From positions 1,736,001 through 1,800,000 of the forward strand of contig NZ_CP015163.1 of the NCBI RefSeq assembly GCF_003312875.1: a stretch of 64,000 bases of DNA, written 5' to 3'. A program made the translations under genes and the position numbers. This document shows positions 41,774-50,823 of this stretch, one piece after another (position 1 is the first letter of the stretch; each line of letters opens with the position of its first letter). This DNA comes from Amycolatopsis albispora (GTDB lineage: Bacteria; Actinomycetota; Actinomycetes; Mycobacteriales; Pseudonocardiaceae). The notes under the pieces are model-generated. The model had not been told where the DNA came from, did no database searches, and worked only from the letters and a program-made list of their open reading frames with translations.

Positions 41774-42646
41774 TTACCGCGCCACACCGCCGGAATCCGC
41801 CGGGTTGGCCACTTTCGCTGTGTTCGTGACAAAGGTGTGCAGTGCGTTGAGTACGGCGGTGATCGCGGGGCGTGTGCGCGATCCCTGGCGCAGCACCGCG
41901 TCGATGCGCCGGTGCCGGTCGAGCGGGGTGGCGGGCAGGCCGGTGCCCGCGAGCGCGAGACCGGGCAGGATCGCCGCGCCCGCACCGCGCGCGACCAGCG
42001 CGGCGATCATCGGCAGGCCGTCGAACTCCCAGCGCACCGCCGGTTCGATGCCCAGTTCGCGCAGCAGCCGGTCGGTGCCGGGGCGTGACGGCTGGTCCGG
42101 CGGCGCGCACAGCCACGTGCCCCCGGCGGGATCACCGGTGAGGTAGAGCGGATCGCGGTGCAGTTCGCGCCGGTGCAGCCCGGGTTCGCGCGGTATGTGG
42201 TTCGACCACTCGTCCACCACGGCGAGGTCGGTCTCGCGGGTGCGCAGGCGCCGCAGTGCTTCGTCGGGACTGTGCTGGTGCACCACCAGTTCCAGGTCGG
42301 GATGCGCGCGGCTGACCTCGATCAGCGCGCTCGCCCACGCCGCGGCGGCGGTGGGAATGGTGCTGACCACCACCCGGCCACGCACGCTCGTCCCGGCGAG
42401 ATCGGCTTCCGCGGCTTCGGCCGCGTCGAGAATGACGGCCGCGTGCGCGGCCAACGTGTGCCCGGCTTCGGTGAGCGTGGCGCTGCGGGCGGTGCGTTCC
42501 AGCAGGGTGCGACCGACCTCGCGTTCGAGCACGCTCAACTGCTGCGACACCGCCGACGCCGAATACCCGCTCGCGGCGGCGGTCGCGGCGATCGTGCCGT
42601 GCACGGCGAACTGGTGCAGCAGGGCGAGACGGCGCAGTTCGAGCAT
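41774..42646 (-). CDS. LysR-family regulator
   Basis: About 290 residues from ATG 42646 (MLELRRLALLHQFAVHGTIAATAAASGYSASAVSQQLSVLEREVG), a standard LysR winged helix; TTG 42652 is an upstream alternative. The C-terminal periplasmic-binding-like effector domain follows (RVVVSTIPTAAAAWASALIEVSRAHPDLELVV). It is divergent from an aminotransferase, a usual LysR target arrangement, and is immediately upstream of the ABC exporter genes on the same strand, so it may be expressed with them. Confidence 0.87.
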   Translation of the reverse strand: MLELRRLALLHQFAVHGTIAATAAASGYSASAVSQQLSVLEREVGRTLLERTARSATLTEAGHTLAAHAAVILDAAEAAEADLAGTSVRGRVVVSTIPTAAAAWASALIEVSRAHPDLELVVHQHSPDEALRRLRTRETDLAVVDEWSNHIPREPGLHRRELHRDPLYLTGDPAGGTWLCAPPDQPSRPGTDRLLRELGIEPAVRWEFDGLPMIAALVARGAGAAILPGLALAGTGLPATPLDRHRRIDAVLRQGSRTRPAITAVLNALHTFVTNTAKVANPADSGGVAR

Positions 42647-42716
42647 CACCAAAGCTTATGCTCACCCCCACTGAGTCGCGCTGTACATGGCGCTCGATCG
42701 GCGGGACGGTGGAGTC

Positions 42717-43928
42717 ATGAAGGCTTCCGCAGTTTCACCCACCTTGGCCGTCAACGAAGAAGTCGCCCGCCGCCGCGCGGCGGGGCTCCCCACCGTTCCG
42801 CTGGGCTTCGGCGAAGCCGGGATCCCGGTGCACCCGATGCTGACCGCCGCGCTCGCCGACGCCGCACCGGCCGCCGGCTACGGCCCGGCGGCGGGCATTC
42901 CCGAACTCCGCGAGGCCGCCGCCGGGTACTGGACACGCCGTGGTGTGCCTGCCGAAGCCGCCGACGTGGTGGCCGCGCCCGGCAGCAAGGCGTTGCTGTG
43001 GGCGGTGCTCGGGGCCGCCGGTGGCGGGGTCGCGCTGCCGAAACCGAGCTGGGTCAGCTACGCCGCGCAGGCCGCGCTGCACCACCTGCCGTGCCACCTG
43101 GTGCCGGGTGCGGCGGGTGTGCCCGATGCCGACCGGCTCGACGCGCTCGGCCCGGAGCTGAGCACCGTGGTGCTGACCCTGCCGGACAACCCGACCGGCG
43201 CGGTGGCGCCGCCGGAGGCCGTGCGCGCGGTGTGCGAAGTCGCCGAGAAGCACAACCTGCTGATCCTGTCCGACGAGATCTACCGCGACCTCGTGCACGA
43301 TTCCGCGACACCGTTCCTCAGCCCGGCCGAGGTGGCCCCGGAGCGGACGGTGGTGACCACCGGGCTGAGCAAGAACCTGGCGCTGGGCGGCTGGCGCATC
43401 GGCGTCGCGCGGTTTCCCGGCGCGGAACCGCGTGACGCGGTGATCGGCATGGGCAGCGAGGTCTGGTCGGCGCCCGCGCAGCCCGTGCAGAAGGTCGCGG
43501 CACTGGCGTTCACCGAACCGAGCGCACTCCGCGACCGCATCGACGCCAGCCGCCGCCTGCATTCCCGCGTCGCCACCGCCGTCGCGCGCATCCTGACCGG
43601 CGCGGGCGTCACCTGCCCGGCACCACAGGCCGGTTTCTACCTCTACCCGGACTTCTCCGGCTGGGCCGTGCGCGACGACCGCGAACTGGCCGCGCGCCTG
43701 CTCGACCTCGGTGTCGCCACCCTGCCCGGTTCCGCGTTCGGTGACGACCCCGGCGCACTGCGGCTGCGCATCGCGACCAGCCTGCTCTACGGCGAAAACG
43801 ACGAGCAGCGGCACCAAGCGCTCGCCGCCGCCGATCCCGCCCGGCTGCCGTGGATCGCCGCGCAGCTGGACCGGTTCGAAAACGCCCTACGCTCGGCGCA
43901 TGAACGATTTGGCCCGAGCCTGGGATGA
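42717..43928 (+). CDS. PLP aminotransferase, fold type I (AAT-I like)
   Basis: A 403-residue class I/II aminotransferase. GYGPAAGIPELREAAAGYW is the N-terminal substrate region, PDNPTGAV and LLILSDEIYRDLV are the Asn/Asp/Tyr PLP-binding motifs, and TTGLSKNLALGGWRIG contains the PLP lysine; SLLYGENDEQR holds the C-terminal substrate region. Donor and acceptor are unknown; relatives act on aspartate, branched-chain or aromatic amino acids. Start ATG 42717 gives the family's usual length; ATG 42687 is an alternative. Divergent from LysR; the next gene overlaps its 3' end by 29 bases, so a two-gene operon is likely. Confidence 0.82.
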   Translation: MKASAVSPTLAVNEEVARRRAAGLPTVPLGFGEAGIPVHPMLTAALADAAPAAGYGPAAGIPELREAAAGYWTRRGVPAEAADVVAAPGSKALLWAVLGAAGGGVALPKPSWVSYAAQAALHHLPCHLVPGAAGVPDADRLDALGPELSTVVLTLPDNPTGAVAPPEAVRAVCEVAEKHNLLILSDEIYRDLVHDSATPFLSPAEVAPERTVVTTGLSKNLALGGWRIGVARFPGAEPRDAVIGMGSEVWSAPAQPVQKVAALAFTEPSALRDRIDASRRLHSRVATAVARILTGAGVTCPAPQAGFYLYPDFSGWAVRDDRELAARLLDLGVATLPGSAFGDDPGALRLRIATSLLYGENDEQRHQALAAADPARLPWIAAQLDRFENALRSAHERFGPSLG

Positions 43929-44637
43929 AGCCGCCGACGGCTACGAAGCCTACTTCGTGCCGCGGTTCGCACCGTGGGTTCGCACCGCCGTCGACGCTCT
44001 GGGGTCGCTGCCCGACGGGCCGGTCCTGGTGCCGTGCTCCGGCACCTTCCCCGAACTGGACCTGCTGACCGAGCGGTTCCCCGGCCGCGAGCTGACCGGC
44101 ATCGACCTGTCCGCCGGCATGGTCCGGCTGGCCACCGCCAGGGCGGGCGGCAACCCGCTGGTGCACGTGGTCGAAGGCGACGCGGCCACGCTGGATCCAC
44201 AGTGGACCGGCCGGTGCGCGGCGGTGCTGTCGGTGTTCGGCCTGCAGCAGCTGCCCGAGCCCGAGGCCGCGCTCGCCGCGTGGACGGCGGCGCTGCGCCC
44301 CGGTGGCCGGCTGTCGGTCGTGTTCTGGCCGGGCGTGGTCGAATCCGAGGGCCCGTTCGCGGTCATGCGGGAGGCGCTGCGGCCGCACGTGCCGCCGTCG
44401 GACCGGTCGTGGGAGGACCGGCTGACCGGTTTCGACCGCGACGAGTACGTCACGCACCCGATGACCCATCCGGACGCGGCGACGGTGTTCGAGGCCTACG
44501 TCCGGTCCGGGCCACTGCGCCCGCTGGTCACCGAGCGCGGCGAGGAGTTCGTCGCCGGACTGCGCGAGGAGTTCCTGCGCCGCGCGCCGTCGGGGGAGTG
44601 GACCCACCATCCCCGCGCGCGGCTGCTGACCCGCTGA
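43900..44637 (+). CDS. SAM-dependent class I methyltransferase
   Basis: A 245-residue methyltransferase (Methyltransf_11/25). It begins MNDLARAWDEAADGYEAYFVPRFAPWV. Motif I is VLVPCSGTFPELD, which replaces the usual glycine-rich DxGxGxG with PCSGTFP, the acidic end of strand 2 is LTGIDLS, and CAAVLSVFGLQQLP and LRPGGRLSVVFWP follow. The proline/cysteine motif I occurs in a branch of small-molecule methyltransferases. Substrate unknown. Its start lies inside the aminotransferase 3' end, implying coupled expression. Confidence 0.8.
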   Translation: MNDLARAWDEAADGYEAYFVPRFAPWVRTAVDALGSLPDGPVLVPCSGTFPELDLLTERFPGRELTGIDLSAGMVRLATARAGGNPLVHVVEGDAATLDPQWTGRCAAVLSVFGLQQLPEPEAALAAWTAALRPGGRLSVVFWPGVVESEGPFAVMREALRPHVPPSDRSWEDRLTGFDRDEYVTHPMTHPDAATVFEAYVRSGPLRPLVTERGEEFVAGLREEFLRRAPSGEWTHHPRARLLTR

Positions 44638-44639
44638 AC

Positions 44640-44697
44640 CGTTGGTGTCACCAACGACCATGCTATCGTTAGGGGGACAAACGTTAGTCGTCCTAAC
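44640..44697. promoter_or_regulatory. Operator elements upstream of the epoxide hydrolase
   Basis: A perfect palindrome, CGTTGGTG and CACCAACG around one T, covers 44640-44656. A second pair, GTTAGG (44668-44673) and CCTAAC (44692-44697), lies nearer the start at 44712. The first contains GTTG-N7-CAAC, the same spacing as the inverted repeat before the MarR gene at 45820-45840, so both could be MarR sites. Confidence 0.5.
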
Positions 44698-44711
44698 ATT
44701 GGGGGTTCAGC

Positions 44712-45785
44712 ATGATCAAGCCGTTCCGCATCGACGTGCCGCAGGCCGATCTCGACGACCTCGCCGACCGCCTGGCCCGCACCCGCTGGCCCAACGAGGT
44801 CGACGGCGCGGGCTGGGACTACGGCTTCCCGCTGGCCAGACTCCAGGAGCTGGCCGAGTACTGGCGCACCGGCTACGACTGGCGTGCGCACGAAGCCGCG
44901 CTCAACGAACTGCCGCACTTCACCACCGAGATCGAGGGCCAGCGCATCCACTTCGTCCACGTCCGGTCCGCGAAGCCGGACGCGCTCGCGCTGGTGCTCA
45001 CGCACGGCTGGCCCGGCTCGTTCCTGGAGTTCCTCGACGTGATCGAGCCGCTCTCGCGCGAGTTCCACCTGGTGATCCCGTCCATTCCCGGCTTCGGCTT
45101 CTCCGGGCCGACCCACGAGCGCGGCTGGGACGCCGTCCGGGTCGCGCGGGCGTGGGCGGAGCTGATGCGCCGCCTCGGCTACGAGCGCTACGGCGCGCAG
45201 GGCGGTGACTTCGGGGCGGGCATCTCGCTGGCGCTCGGCGCGGTCGCGCCCGAACACGTCGCCGGCGTGCACGTCAACTACCTGCCGACCCGGCCGGATC
45301 CCGCCGTGCAGGTCTCGGCGGCGGACGAGGCGCGGCTGGACCGGGTCCGGGAACTTATGGCGAACCGCCCGCCGTACCAGGCGTTGCAGGCACTGACCCC
45401 GCAGACCATCGGCTACGCGCTGACCGATTCGCCGGTCGGGCAGCTGGTCTGGATCGCCGAGCGCTTCGCGCAGTGGACCGACCCGAGCACGCCGGTCAGC
45501 GACGAGCGGATGCTTACCGACGTCTCGCTGTACTGGCTGACCGCCACCGCCGCCTCCTCGGCCCGGTTCCACCACGACGCCCCGCGGGGGAGCGGGCAGC
45601 CGTGCCGGGTGCCGGTCGGTGTGGCGGTGTTCGCGCACGACATCACGCAGTCGGTGCGGCCGCTGGCCGAGCGCCTCTACGACATCCGGCACTGGTCGGA
45701 GTTCGACCGCGGCGGGCACTTCGCCGCGATGGAGGTGCCGGACCTGTTCGCCGCGGACGTCCGGGAGTTCTTCCTCGCCCACTGA
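44712..45785 (+). CDS. Epoxide hydrolase, EHN-domain alpha/beta hydrolase
   Basis: A 357-residue microsomal-type epoxide hydrolase. The N-terminal EHN region ([23 protein letters not shown]) is followed by the alpha/beta hydrolase core: oxyanion motif THGWPGS, nucleophile Asp in AQGGDFGA, and the catalytic His in [12 protein letters not shown]. It opens epoxides to diols, often for detoxification. The 5' region holds two inverted repeats. It is followed by a MarR regulator and an EmrB-type pump on the same strand, which suggests a detoxification group responding to one compound. Confidence 0.85.
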   Translation: MIKPFRIDVPQADLDDLADRLARTRWPNEVDGAGWDYGFPLARLQELAEYWRTGYDWRAHEAALNELPHFTTEIEGQRIHFVHVRSAKPDALALVLTHGWPGSFLEFLDVIEPLSREFHLVIPSIPGFGFSGPTHERGWDAVRVARAWAELMRRLGYERYGAQGGDFGAGISLALGAVAPEHVAGVHVNYLPTRPDPAVQVSAADEARLDRVRELMANRPPYQALQALTPQTIGYALTDSPVGQLVWIAERFAQWTDPSTPVSDERMLTDVSLYWLTATAASSARFHHDAPRGSGQPCRVPVGVAVFAHDITQSVRPLAERLYDIRHWSEFDRGGHFAAMEVPDLFAADVREFFLAH

Positions 45786-45795
45786 CCCGAGACGA

Positions 45796-45840
45796 TTGCT
45801 TTCCCTAAGCAAGTAATATATGGTTGTACTTGGCAACCAT
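45796..45840. promoter_or_regulatory. Two inverted repeats in the MarR promoter
   Basis: TTGCTT (45796-45801) pairs with AAGCAA (45807-45812), and ATGGTTG (45820-45826) pairs with CAACCAT (45834-45840). Between them TAATAT at 45814-45819 is a good -10 box. Binding at either repeat would cover the promoter, so autoregulation by the MarR protein whose start is at 45855 is likely. Confidence 0.6.
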
Positions 45841-45854
45841 TGGGGAGGCAGTTC

Positions 45855-46307
45855 GTGCTCACGTCGGCGACCGCGGCCGAGCTCATCGACGCCCTGCGTG
45901 CGGTGATCCGCTCGGGCCGTGCCGTGCAGCACCACGCCTACCAGCACGAGGACCTGCCACCCGGCGCCATCGCGCTGCTCTCGCTGCTGCACCGCGACGG
46001 CGAGCAGCGGCTGGGACGGCTGGCGGCGCGGCTCGACGTCGACCCGTCCGTGATCAGCAGGCAGGTCGCCCCGCTCGAACGAGCAGGCCTGGTCCGGCGC
46101 CGCCCCGATCCGGGGGACGGCCGGGCCGGGCTGCTCGCCGTCACCGAGGACGGCGACCGCTACCTGTGCGCCCACCAGCGGCGCTGGGCCGAACTGGTCG
46201 CCACCGCGCTGACCGACTGGGCCGAAGAGGACGCCGAAGCCCTCATCGCCGGGTTGCGCAGGCTCACCGCCGACATCCGCGCCGTCCGTGAACTCGCGGA
46301 TTCCTGA
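45855..46307 (+). CDS. MarR-family regulator
   Basis: About 150 residues from GTG 45855 (VLTSATAAELIDALRAVIRSGR), chosen because GGAGG lies six bases upstream; the longer TTG start at 45840 has no such site. The winged helix reads LGRLAARLDVDPSVISRQVAPLERAGLVRRRPDPGDGRAGLLAVTEDG. MarR proteins repress pumps and detoxification enzymes until a phenolic or other ligand binds. It sits between the epoxide hydrolase and an EmrB-type pump, with inverted repeats in its promoter. Confidence 0.87.
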   Translation: MLTSATAAELIDALRAVIRSGRAVQHHAYQHEDLPPGAIALLSLLHRDGEQRLGRLAARLDVDPSVISRQVAPLERAGLVRRRPDPGDGRAGLLAVTEDGDRYLCAHQRRWAELVATALTDWAEEDAEALIAGLRRLTADIRAVRELADS

Positions 46308-46334
46308 ACCACCAGCAACGAGGAGAAACACCCA

Positions 46335-47927
46335 GTGGCTTCGCCCACGTCACCGGTCGCGCCCGGCTCCGCCGAGGAGAGCGGGCGCATGGCCCACCGC
46401 CAGGTACTGGAAGCCCTCACCGGGCTGCTGCTGGCGATGTTCACCGCGTTCCTCAGCTCCACCATCGTCTCGAACGCGCTGCCGACGATCATCCGCGACC
46501 TGCACGGTTCGCAGAGCCAGTACACCTGGGTGATCACCGCGACCCTGCTCACCTCCACCGCGAGCACCCCGATCTGGGGCAAGCTGGCCGACCTGGTCAG
46601 CAAGAAACTGCTGGTGCAGCTGGCGATCGCGGTGTTCACCCTCGGCTCGGTGCTGGCCGGGCTCGCCCAGTCCGCCGAAACGCTGATCGCCTGGCGCGCG
46701 CTGCAGGGCCTCGGCCTCGGCGGGCTGCAGTCCCTGGTGGTGATCGTGATCGCGGCGATGATCAGCCCCCGCGAACGCGGCCGCTACACCGGCCCGATCT
46801 CGATCGTGATGTCGGTGGCCACGGTGGCCGGCCCGCTGCTCGGCGGGCTGATCGTGGACACCTCGTGGCTCGGCTGGCGCTGGTGCTTCTACGTCTGCGT
46901 GCCGTTCGCGGTGATCTCGCTGCTGGTGGTGCAGCGCACGCTGAACCTGCCGGTGGTCAAGCGCCCGATCAAGGTCGACTACCTGGGCGCCGGGCTGATC
47001 GCCGGCGGGGTGTCCACCCTGCTGATCTGGGTCACGCTGGCGGGCAACAGCTTCGCCTGGGGTTCGGGCACCTCGTGGCTGCTGGTCGGCCTCGGCGTGG
47101 TGCTGCTGGCGCTGGCGGTGCTGGTGGAGAGCCGGGCGAAGGAGCCGATCATCCCGCTGCGGCTGTTCCGCGACCGCACCACCACGCTGGCCACCGTGGC
47201 CAGCATCGCGGTCGGCACGGCGTTGTTCGGCGGCGCGGTGTTCCTCGGGCAGTACTTCCAGATCGCGCGCGGCTACTCGCCGACCGCGGCCGGGCTGCTG
47301 ACCCTGCCGATGATCGTCGGCTCGATGCTGTCCTCCACCGTGTCGGGGTTGCTGATCACCAAGTACGGCCGGTGGAAGGCGTTCCTGGTGGCGGGCTCGA
47401 TCGCGATGGCAGGCGGGTTCGGCCTGCTCGGCACGATCGACCACACCACGAACATGGTGCTGCTCGGGGTGTTCCTGTTCGTGCTGGGCACCGGGATGGG
47501 CATGACCATGCAGAACCTGGTGCTGGCGGTGCAGAACACGGTGGCCGCCACCGACCTGGGCGCGGCCAGTTCCACGGTCGCCTTCTTCCGCTCGCTGGGC
47601 GGCACGGTCGGCGTGTCGGTGCTGGGCGCGGTGCTGGCCACGCAGGTCTCGCAGCGGACCACCGACGGCCTGAGCGCGGCGGGCATCGCCGTGCCGCCGG
47701 GTTCCGGTGAGGTCGGCATCGGCAGCCTGAACGAACTGCCCGCCGCGCTCGGTGACATCGTGCGTGCCGCGTACGGCGACGGGACCGCGGTGATCTTCCT
47801 GATCGCCGGGGCGCTGTCGCTGATCACCGTGGTGGCGATCCTGGCCATCAGGGAAAGCCCGCTGCGGACCAGCACCGGGCTGGAGCAGGCGGCCGAGGAG
47901 ACCGACGCCGCCCTGGTCAAGAGCTAG
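46335..47927 (+). CDS. MFS drug transporter, DHA2/EmrB type, 14 TM segments
   Basis: A 530-residue efflux pump. TM1 contains AMFTAFLSSTIVSNALPTI (DHA2 motif D1), the loop 2-3 motif is GKLADLVSKK, motif C is VATVAGPLLGGLIVD, and about fourteen helices are visible. Relatives include Streptomyces and mycobacterial multidrug pumps. GTG 46335 has GAGGAG nine bases upstream. It follows MarR by 27 bases and is probably in the same transcript. Confidence 0.88.
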   Translation: MASPTSPVAPGSAEESGRMAHRQVLEALTGLLLAMFTAFLSSTIVSNALPTIIRDLHGSQSQYTWVITATLLTSTASTPIWGKLADLVSKKLLVQLAIAVFTLGSVLAGLAQSAETLIAWRALQGLGLGGLQSLVVIVIAAMISPRERGRYTGPISIVMSVATVAGPLLGGLIVDTSWLGWRWCFYVCVPFAVISLLVVQRTLNLPVVKRPIKVDYLGAGLIAGGVSTLLIWVTLAGNSFAWGSGTSWLLVGLGVVLLALAVLVESRAKEPIIPLRLFRDRTTTLATVASIAVGTALFGGAVFLGQYFQIARGYSPTAAGLLTLPMIVGSMLSSTVSGLLITKYGRWKAFLVAGSIAMAGGFGLLGTIDHTTNMVLLGVFLFVLGTGMGMTMQNLVLAVQNTVAATDLGAASSTVAFFRSLGGTVGVSVLGAVLATQVSQRTTDGLSAAGIAVPPGSGEVGIGSLNELPAALGDIVRAAYGDGTAVIFLIAGALSLITVVAILAIRESPLRTSTGLEQAAEETDAALVKS

Positions 47928-47929
47928 GT

Positions 47930-48352
47930 TCAGAACGAGTAGCGGCTGACCTGCTCCGGGTGGATGACCAGCCGGAGCAGGTCCTGGGCCTGGATCTGGG
48001 CGAGCACCTCGGCCCTGGCCTGGTCACCGAGGTCCCAGTACCGGGCGGCCAGTCGCTCGCTCAGCTCTTGCGCCCCCTCGGTTTCCAGCGTGGCGCGGCC
48101 CGCGACGGACACCCAGCGCTCCGGTTCCCCCACCGGCGCCGCGACCACGATCGACGCGCGCGGGTCGCGGCGCAGGCGGCGCACCTTGAGCGCGTCCGGC
48201 TCGGTGAACAGCTGGATGGTGCCCTCATCGGTCACCTCGAACCACACCGGCCGCGGCTGGGGCGGGACCGGCCCGGCGGCCACGGTCAGGAACCCGTGCA
48301 GCGGGCGGCGCAGGAATTCGAGGTCTTCGGCAGTCAGTGCGGCGGTGGTCAT
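47930..48352 (-). CDS. Pyridoxamine-phosphate-oxidase-fold (PPOX/FDOR) protein
   Basis: A 140-residue split-barrel flavin protein, probably of the PPOX-class F420-dependent group common in actinobacteria. It shows LHGFLTVAAGPVPPQPRPVWFEVTDEGTIQLFTEPDALKVRRLRRDPRASIVVAAP, the typical N-terminal half that binds the deazaflavin or flavin phosphate, then WVSVAGRATLE and a C-terminal LVIHPEQVSRYSF. It would reduce an unknown small substrate. Convergent with the EmrB pump (two bases between stops) and divergent from an AraC regulator. Confidence 0.78.
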   Translation of the reverse strand: MTTAALTAEDLEFLRRPLHGFLTVAAGPVPPQPRPVWFEVTDEGTIQLFTEPDALKVRRLRRDPRASIVVAAPVGEPERWVSVAGRATLETEGAQELSERLAARYWDLGDQARAEVLAQIQAQDLLRLVIHPEQVSRYSF

Positions 48353-48434
48353 GGTGTCGATTCAACCCGGGCGGCCCGGACGATCCCATAGGTGAAAGGC
48401 TGAATTGCCTGTGTGTTCGTCTAAGGTCGTGCCC

Positions 48435-49364
48435 GTGGACGCCTTCAGTGACCTCATCCGTGGTGTGCGGGCCCACGGCTCGTTGTTCGGCAGCTCGGTC
48501 CTGACCGCGCCGTGGGCGCTGCACTTCGTCGACGGCGCGCCGCTGACCGTGTGCACGCTCCTGACCGGCGAAGGCTGGATCGTGCCGGAGGGCCACCCGC
48601 CCGAACCGCTGCGCGCCCGCGAGACGGTCATCGTGCGCGGGCCGTCGACGTTCACCTTCGTCGACGAGGTCGGCACCCGCGCCGAGCCGATCGCCTGCGG
48701 TGAGCACTGCGCGACACCGGAACAGGGCGGCACCCGGCACCGGCTCGGCTGGCACGACGGCGCTGGCGGGCCCGGCACGACCACGCTGATCGTCGGCGCC
48801 TACCCGGCACGCGGGGAAATCAGCAGCCGCCTGCTCGACGCGCTGCCGGTCGTGCTGCGCGTGGACGCGGGCGACGACCCCGACCCGGTGCAGGACCACC
48901 TCGCCGCCGAGGTCGCCGTGGACGCGCCCGGGCAGCAGGTGGTGCTCGACCGGCTCCTGGACTGGCTGCTGGTGTGCACGTTGCGCGAGTGGTTCGACCG
49001 GCCCGGTGGTGAGCCCCCGGCGTGGTGGGCGGCGCAGCGGGACCCGGTGGTCGGCCAGGCGCTGCGCCTGATCCACGCCGAACCCGCCGCGCCGTGGACG
49101 GTCGCCACGCTGGCCAAGCGCACCGGGGTGTCGCGCTCGACGCTGGCCAAGCGGTTCACCGAGCTGGTCGGCGAACCGCCGCTGAGCTACCTCACCGGCT
49201 GGCGCATGACGCTGGCCGCGGACCTGCTCGTCGAACGGCGGACCGCGACCATCGCCGACATCGCGCGCACGGTCGGATACGCCGACCCGTTCGGTTTCAG
49301 CGCCGCGTTCAAACGCCTGCGCGGCACCAACCCGAGCGAGTTCCGCCGCGCCGCGACGGTCTAG
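48435..49364 (+). CDS. AraC-family regulator with cupin_6 domain
   Basis: About 309 residues from GTG 48435 (VDAFSDLIRGVRAHGSLFGSSVLTAPWALHF), with GTG 48429 as a two-residue longer choice. The N-terminal half is the AraC_binding_2/cupin_6 domain often paired with an AraC output. The C-terminal double helix-turn-helix reads WTVATLAKRTGVSRSTLAKRFTELVGEPPLSYLTGWRM and ATIADIARTVGYADPFGFSAAFKRLRGTNPSEFRR. It probably activates or represses the divergent PPOX gene. Stop overlaps the convergent MFS stop. Confidence 0.88.
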   Translation: MDAFSDLIRGVRAHGSLFGSSVLTAPWALHFVDGAPLTVCTLLTGEGWIVPEGHPPEPLRARETVIVRGPSTFTFVDEVGTRAEPIACGEHCATPEQGGTRHRLGWHDGAGGPGTTTLIVGAYPARGEISSRLLDALPVVLRVDAGDDPDPVQDHLAAEVAVDAPGQQVVLDRLLDWLLVCTLREWFDRPGGEPPAWWAAQRDPVVGQALRLIHAEPAAPWTVATLAKRTGVSRSTLAKRFTELVGEPPLSYLTGWRMTLAADLLVERRTATIADIARTVGYADPFGFSAAFKRLRGTNPSEFRRAATV

Positions 49365-50689
49365 CTGACGGCGACCGGAGCCTCCGCTCGCGCCCGGTTC
49401 CGGCGGCGGCTCTGGTCGTGGTGCGTGCCGAGCACAATGAACAGTCCACCCGCGACAAAGAGCAGCGAGACCGCCCACGAGCCGTGTCCCGGGGTGGACT
49501 GGACCAGCGCCAGCGCCGCGAGCGGGGCCAGCCCACCGGCGAACGCCCCGCCCACTTCCCGGCCGGTGCCCAGGCCGGACGACCGCACCTCGGCGGGGAA
49601 CTGCTGCGCGAGGAACGCACCCTGCGCGGCGAGCATCGCGGGCACCACTATCCCGGTGGCGCAGACCAATCCGGTCCAGATGAGCCACGGGTTGCCGGTG
49701 TCGAGCAGCCAGAAGAACGGGAACGCCAGCGCCACCGTGGCCACGCCGCCGGTCAGCACCACGGCCTTGGCGCTGAGCCGGTCGGCCAGCCGCCCGGCGA
49801 TCGGCACCGTGATGATGGCGAAGAAGCTGGCGATGCTGATGCCCAGCGCGCCGACGTTCGCCGGCACGTCGCGGTAGTTCGTCAGGTAGGCCAAGGAAAA
49901 GGTCTTGAAGATGTAGCTGACCCCGTTGTAGCCGATGGTGATCACCATGACCACCAGCAGCGCCCGCCAGTTGCCGCGGACCAGCTCCCGCAGCGGAGCC
50001 CGCCGGTGCCCGGTGCGCACGACCGCTTCGAACTCGGGGGTTTCGGGCAACCGGCGCCGCACCCACACCCCGACCCCGATCAGCGCGAAACTCAGCAGGA
50101 ACGGGATCCGCCAGCCGAAACCGTTGAGGAACTCCTTGTCCGTGCTGGTCAGCGCCGCGACGGTGAGCGAGGACAGCAGCAGGCCGAGATTCACACCCAG
50201 CGCGGGCCACGCACCCTGCCTGCCCCGCCTGCCGGGCGCGGCGTGCTCGTAGGCGACCGCGATCGCCCCGCCGAACTCCGCACCGGCGCCCAGTCCCTGC
50301 AACAACCGCAGCACCACCAGCAGGATCGGCGCGGCGATGCCGACGGCTTCGTAGGTCGGCAGCAGGCCGATGCCCGCCGAGGACACGCCCATCAGCAGAA
50401 AAGTCAGTGACAGCACCCGTTTGCGGCCGATCCGGTCGCCGAGCGCACCGAACACGACCCCGCCGAGCGGCCGGGCGAGAAAGCCGACCGCGAAGGTGGC
50501 CACCGCGGCCATCGTGGCGGCGGCCGGGTCACCGCCGGGGAAGAACACGTCACCGAAGACCAGCGCGGCCATCGACGCGTAGAGGTAGAAGTCGAACCAT
50601 TCGAGGGCGGACCCGATGATCACCGCGGGGCCGACGCCCCGTGGTGCGCTGGGACGGAGCCTTGCTGCCTTGGGCACGTCGTTGGCCAT
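49361..50689 (-). CDS. MFS transporter, metabolite:H+ symporter (MHS) family
   Basis: A 442-residue uptake carrier. The MHS signature is clear: VIIGSALEWFDFYLYASMAALVFGDVFFPGGDP at the N-terminus and FLARPLGGVVFGALGDRIGRKRVL after TM2, as in proline/betaine, citrate and shikimate transporters. It would import an organic acid or similar compatible substrate with protons. An IclR regulator lies upstream on the same strand and a perfect inverted repeat is in its promoter. The ATG at 50689 gives the standard N-terminus. Confidence 0.87.
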   Translation of the reverse strand: MANDVPKAARLRPSAPRGVGPAVIIGSALEWFDFYLYASMAALVFGDVFFPGGDPAAATMAAVATFAVGFLARPLGGVVFGALGDRIGRKRVLSLTFLLMGVSSAGIGLLPTYEAVGIAAPILLVVLRLLQGLGAGAEFGGAIAVAYEHAAPGRRGRQGAWPALGVNLGLLLSSLTVAALTSTDKEFLNGFGWRIPFLLSFALIGVGVWVRRRLPETPEFEAVVRTGHRRAPLRELVRGNWRALLVVMVITIGYNGVSYIFKTFSLAYLTNYRDVPANVGALGISIASFFAIITVPIAGRLADRLSAKAVVLTGGVATVALAFPFFWLLDTGNPWLIWTGLVCATGIVVPAMLAAQGAFLAQQFPAEVRSSGLGTGREVGGAFAGGLAPLAALALVQSTPGHGSWAVSLLFVAGGLFIVLGTHHDQSRRRNRARAEAPVAVS

Positions 50690-50721
50690 GGCCTCTTCTC
50701 CGGTCGGCGAGGAAATCTCGC

Positions 50722-50737
50722 GTTCGTATTTACGAAC
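50722..50737. promoter_or_regulatory. IclR operator candidate upstream of the MHS transporter
   Basis: GTTCGTATTTACGAAC is a perfect inverted repeat (GTTCGTA and TACGAAC around TT), 33 bases before the transporter ATG. Its reverse complement differs at one position from the site at 51576-51591 before the IclR gene. Confidence 0.65.
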
Positions 50738-50823
50738 AGCGTGACGGATATGAGGATGCTAAGCAGGCAGGCGGCAGCCGGTCAAGGGCGCGCGGCGACG
50801 CCGGAAGGGCAGAGCTGGGAGGT

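Noticed and set aside
44640..44656. Palindrome as a transcription terminator for the methyltransferase gene
   Set aside because: A one-base centre cannot form a hairpin loop and no T-run follows; an operator role fits better.
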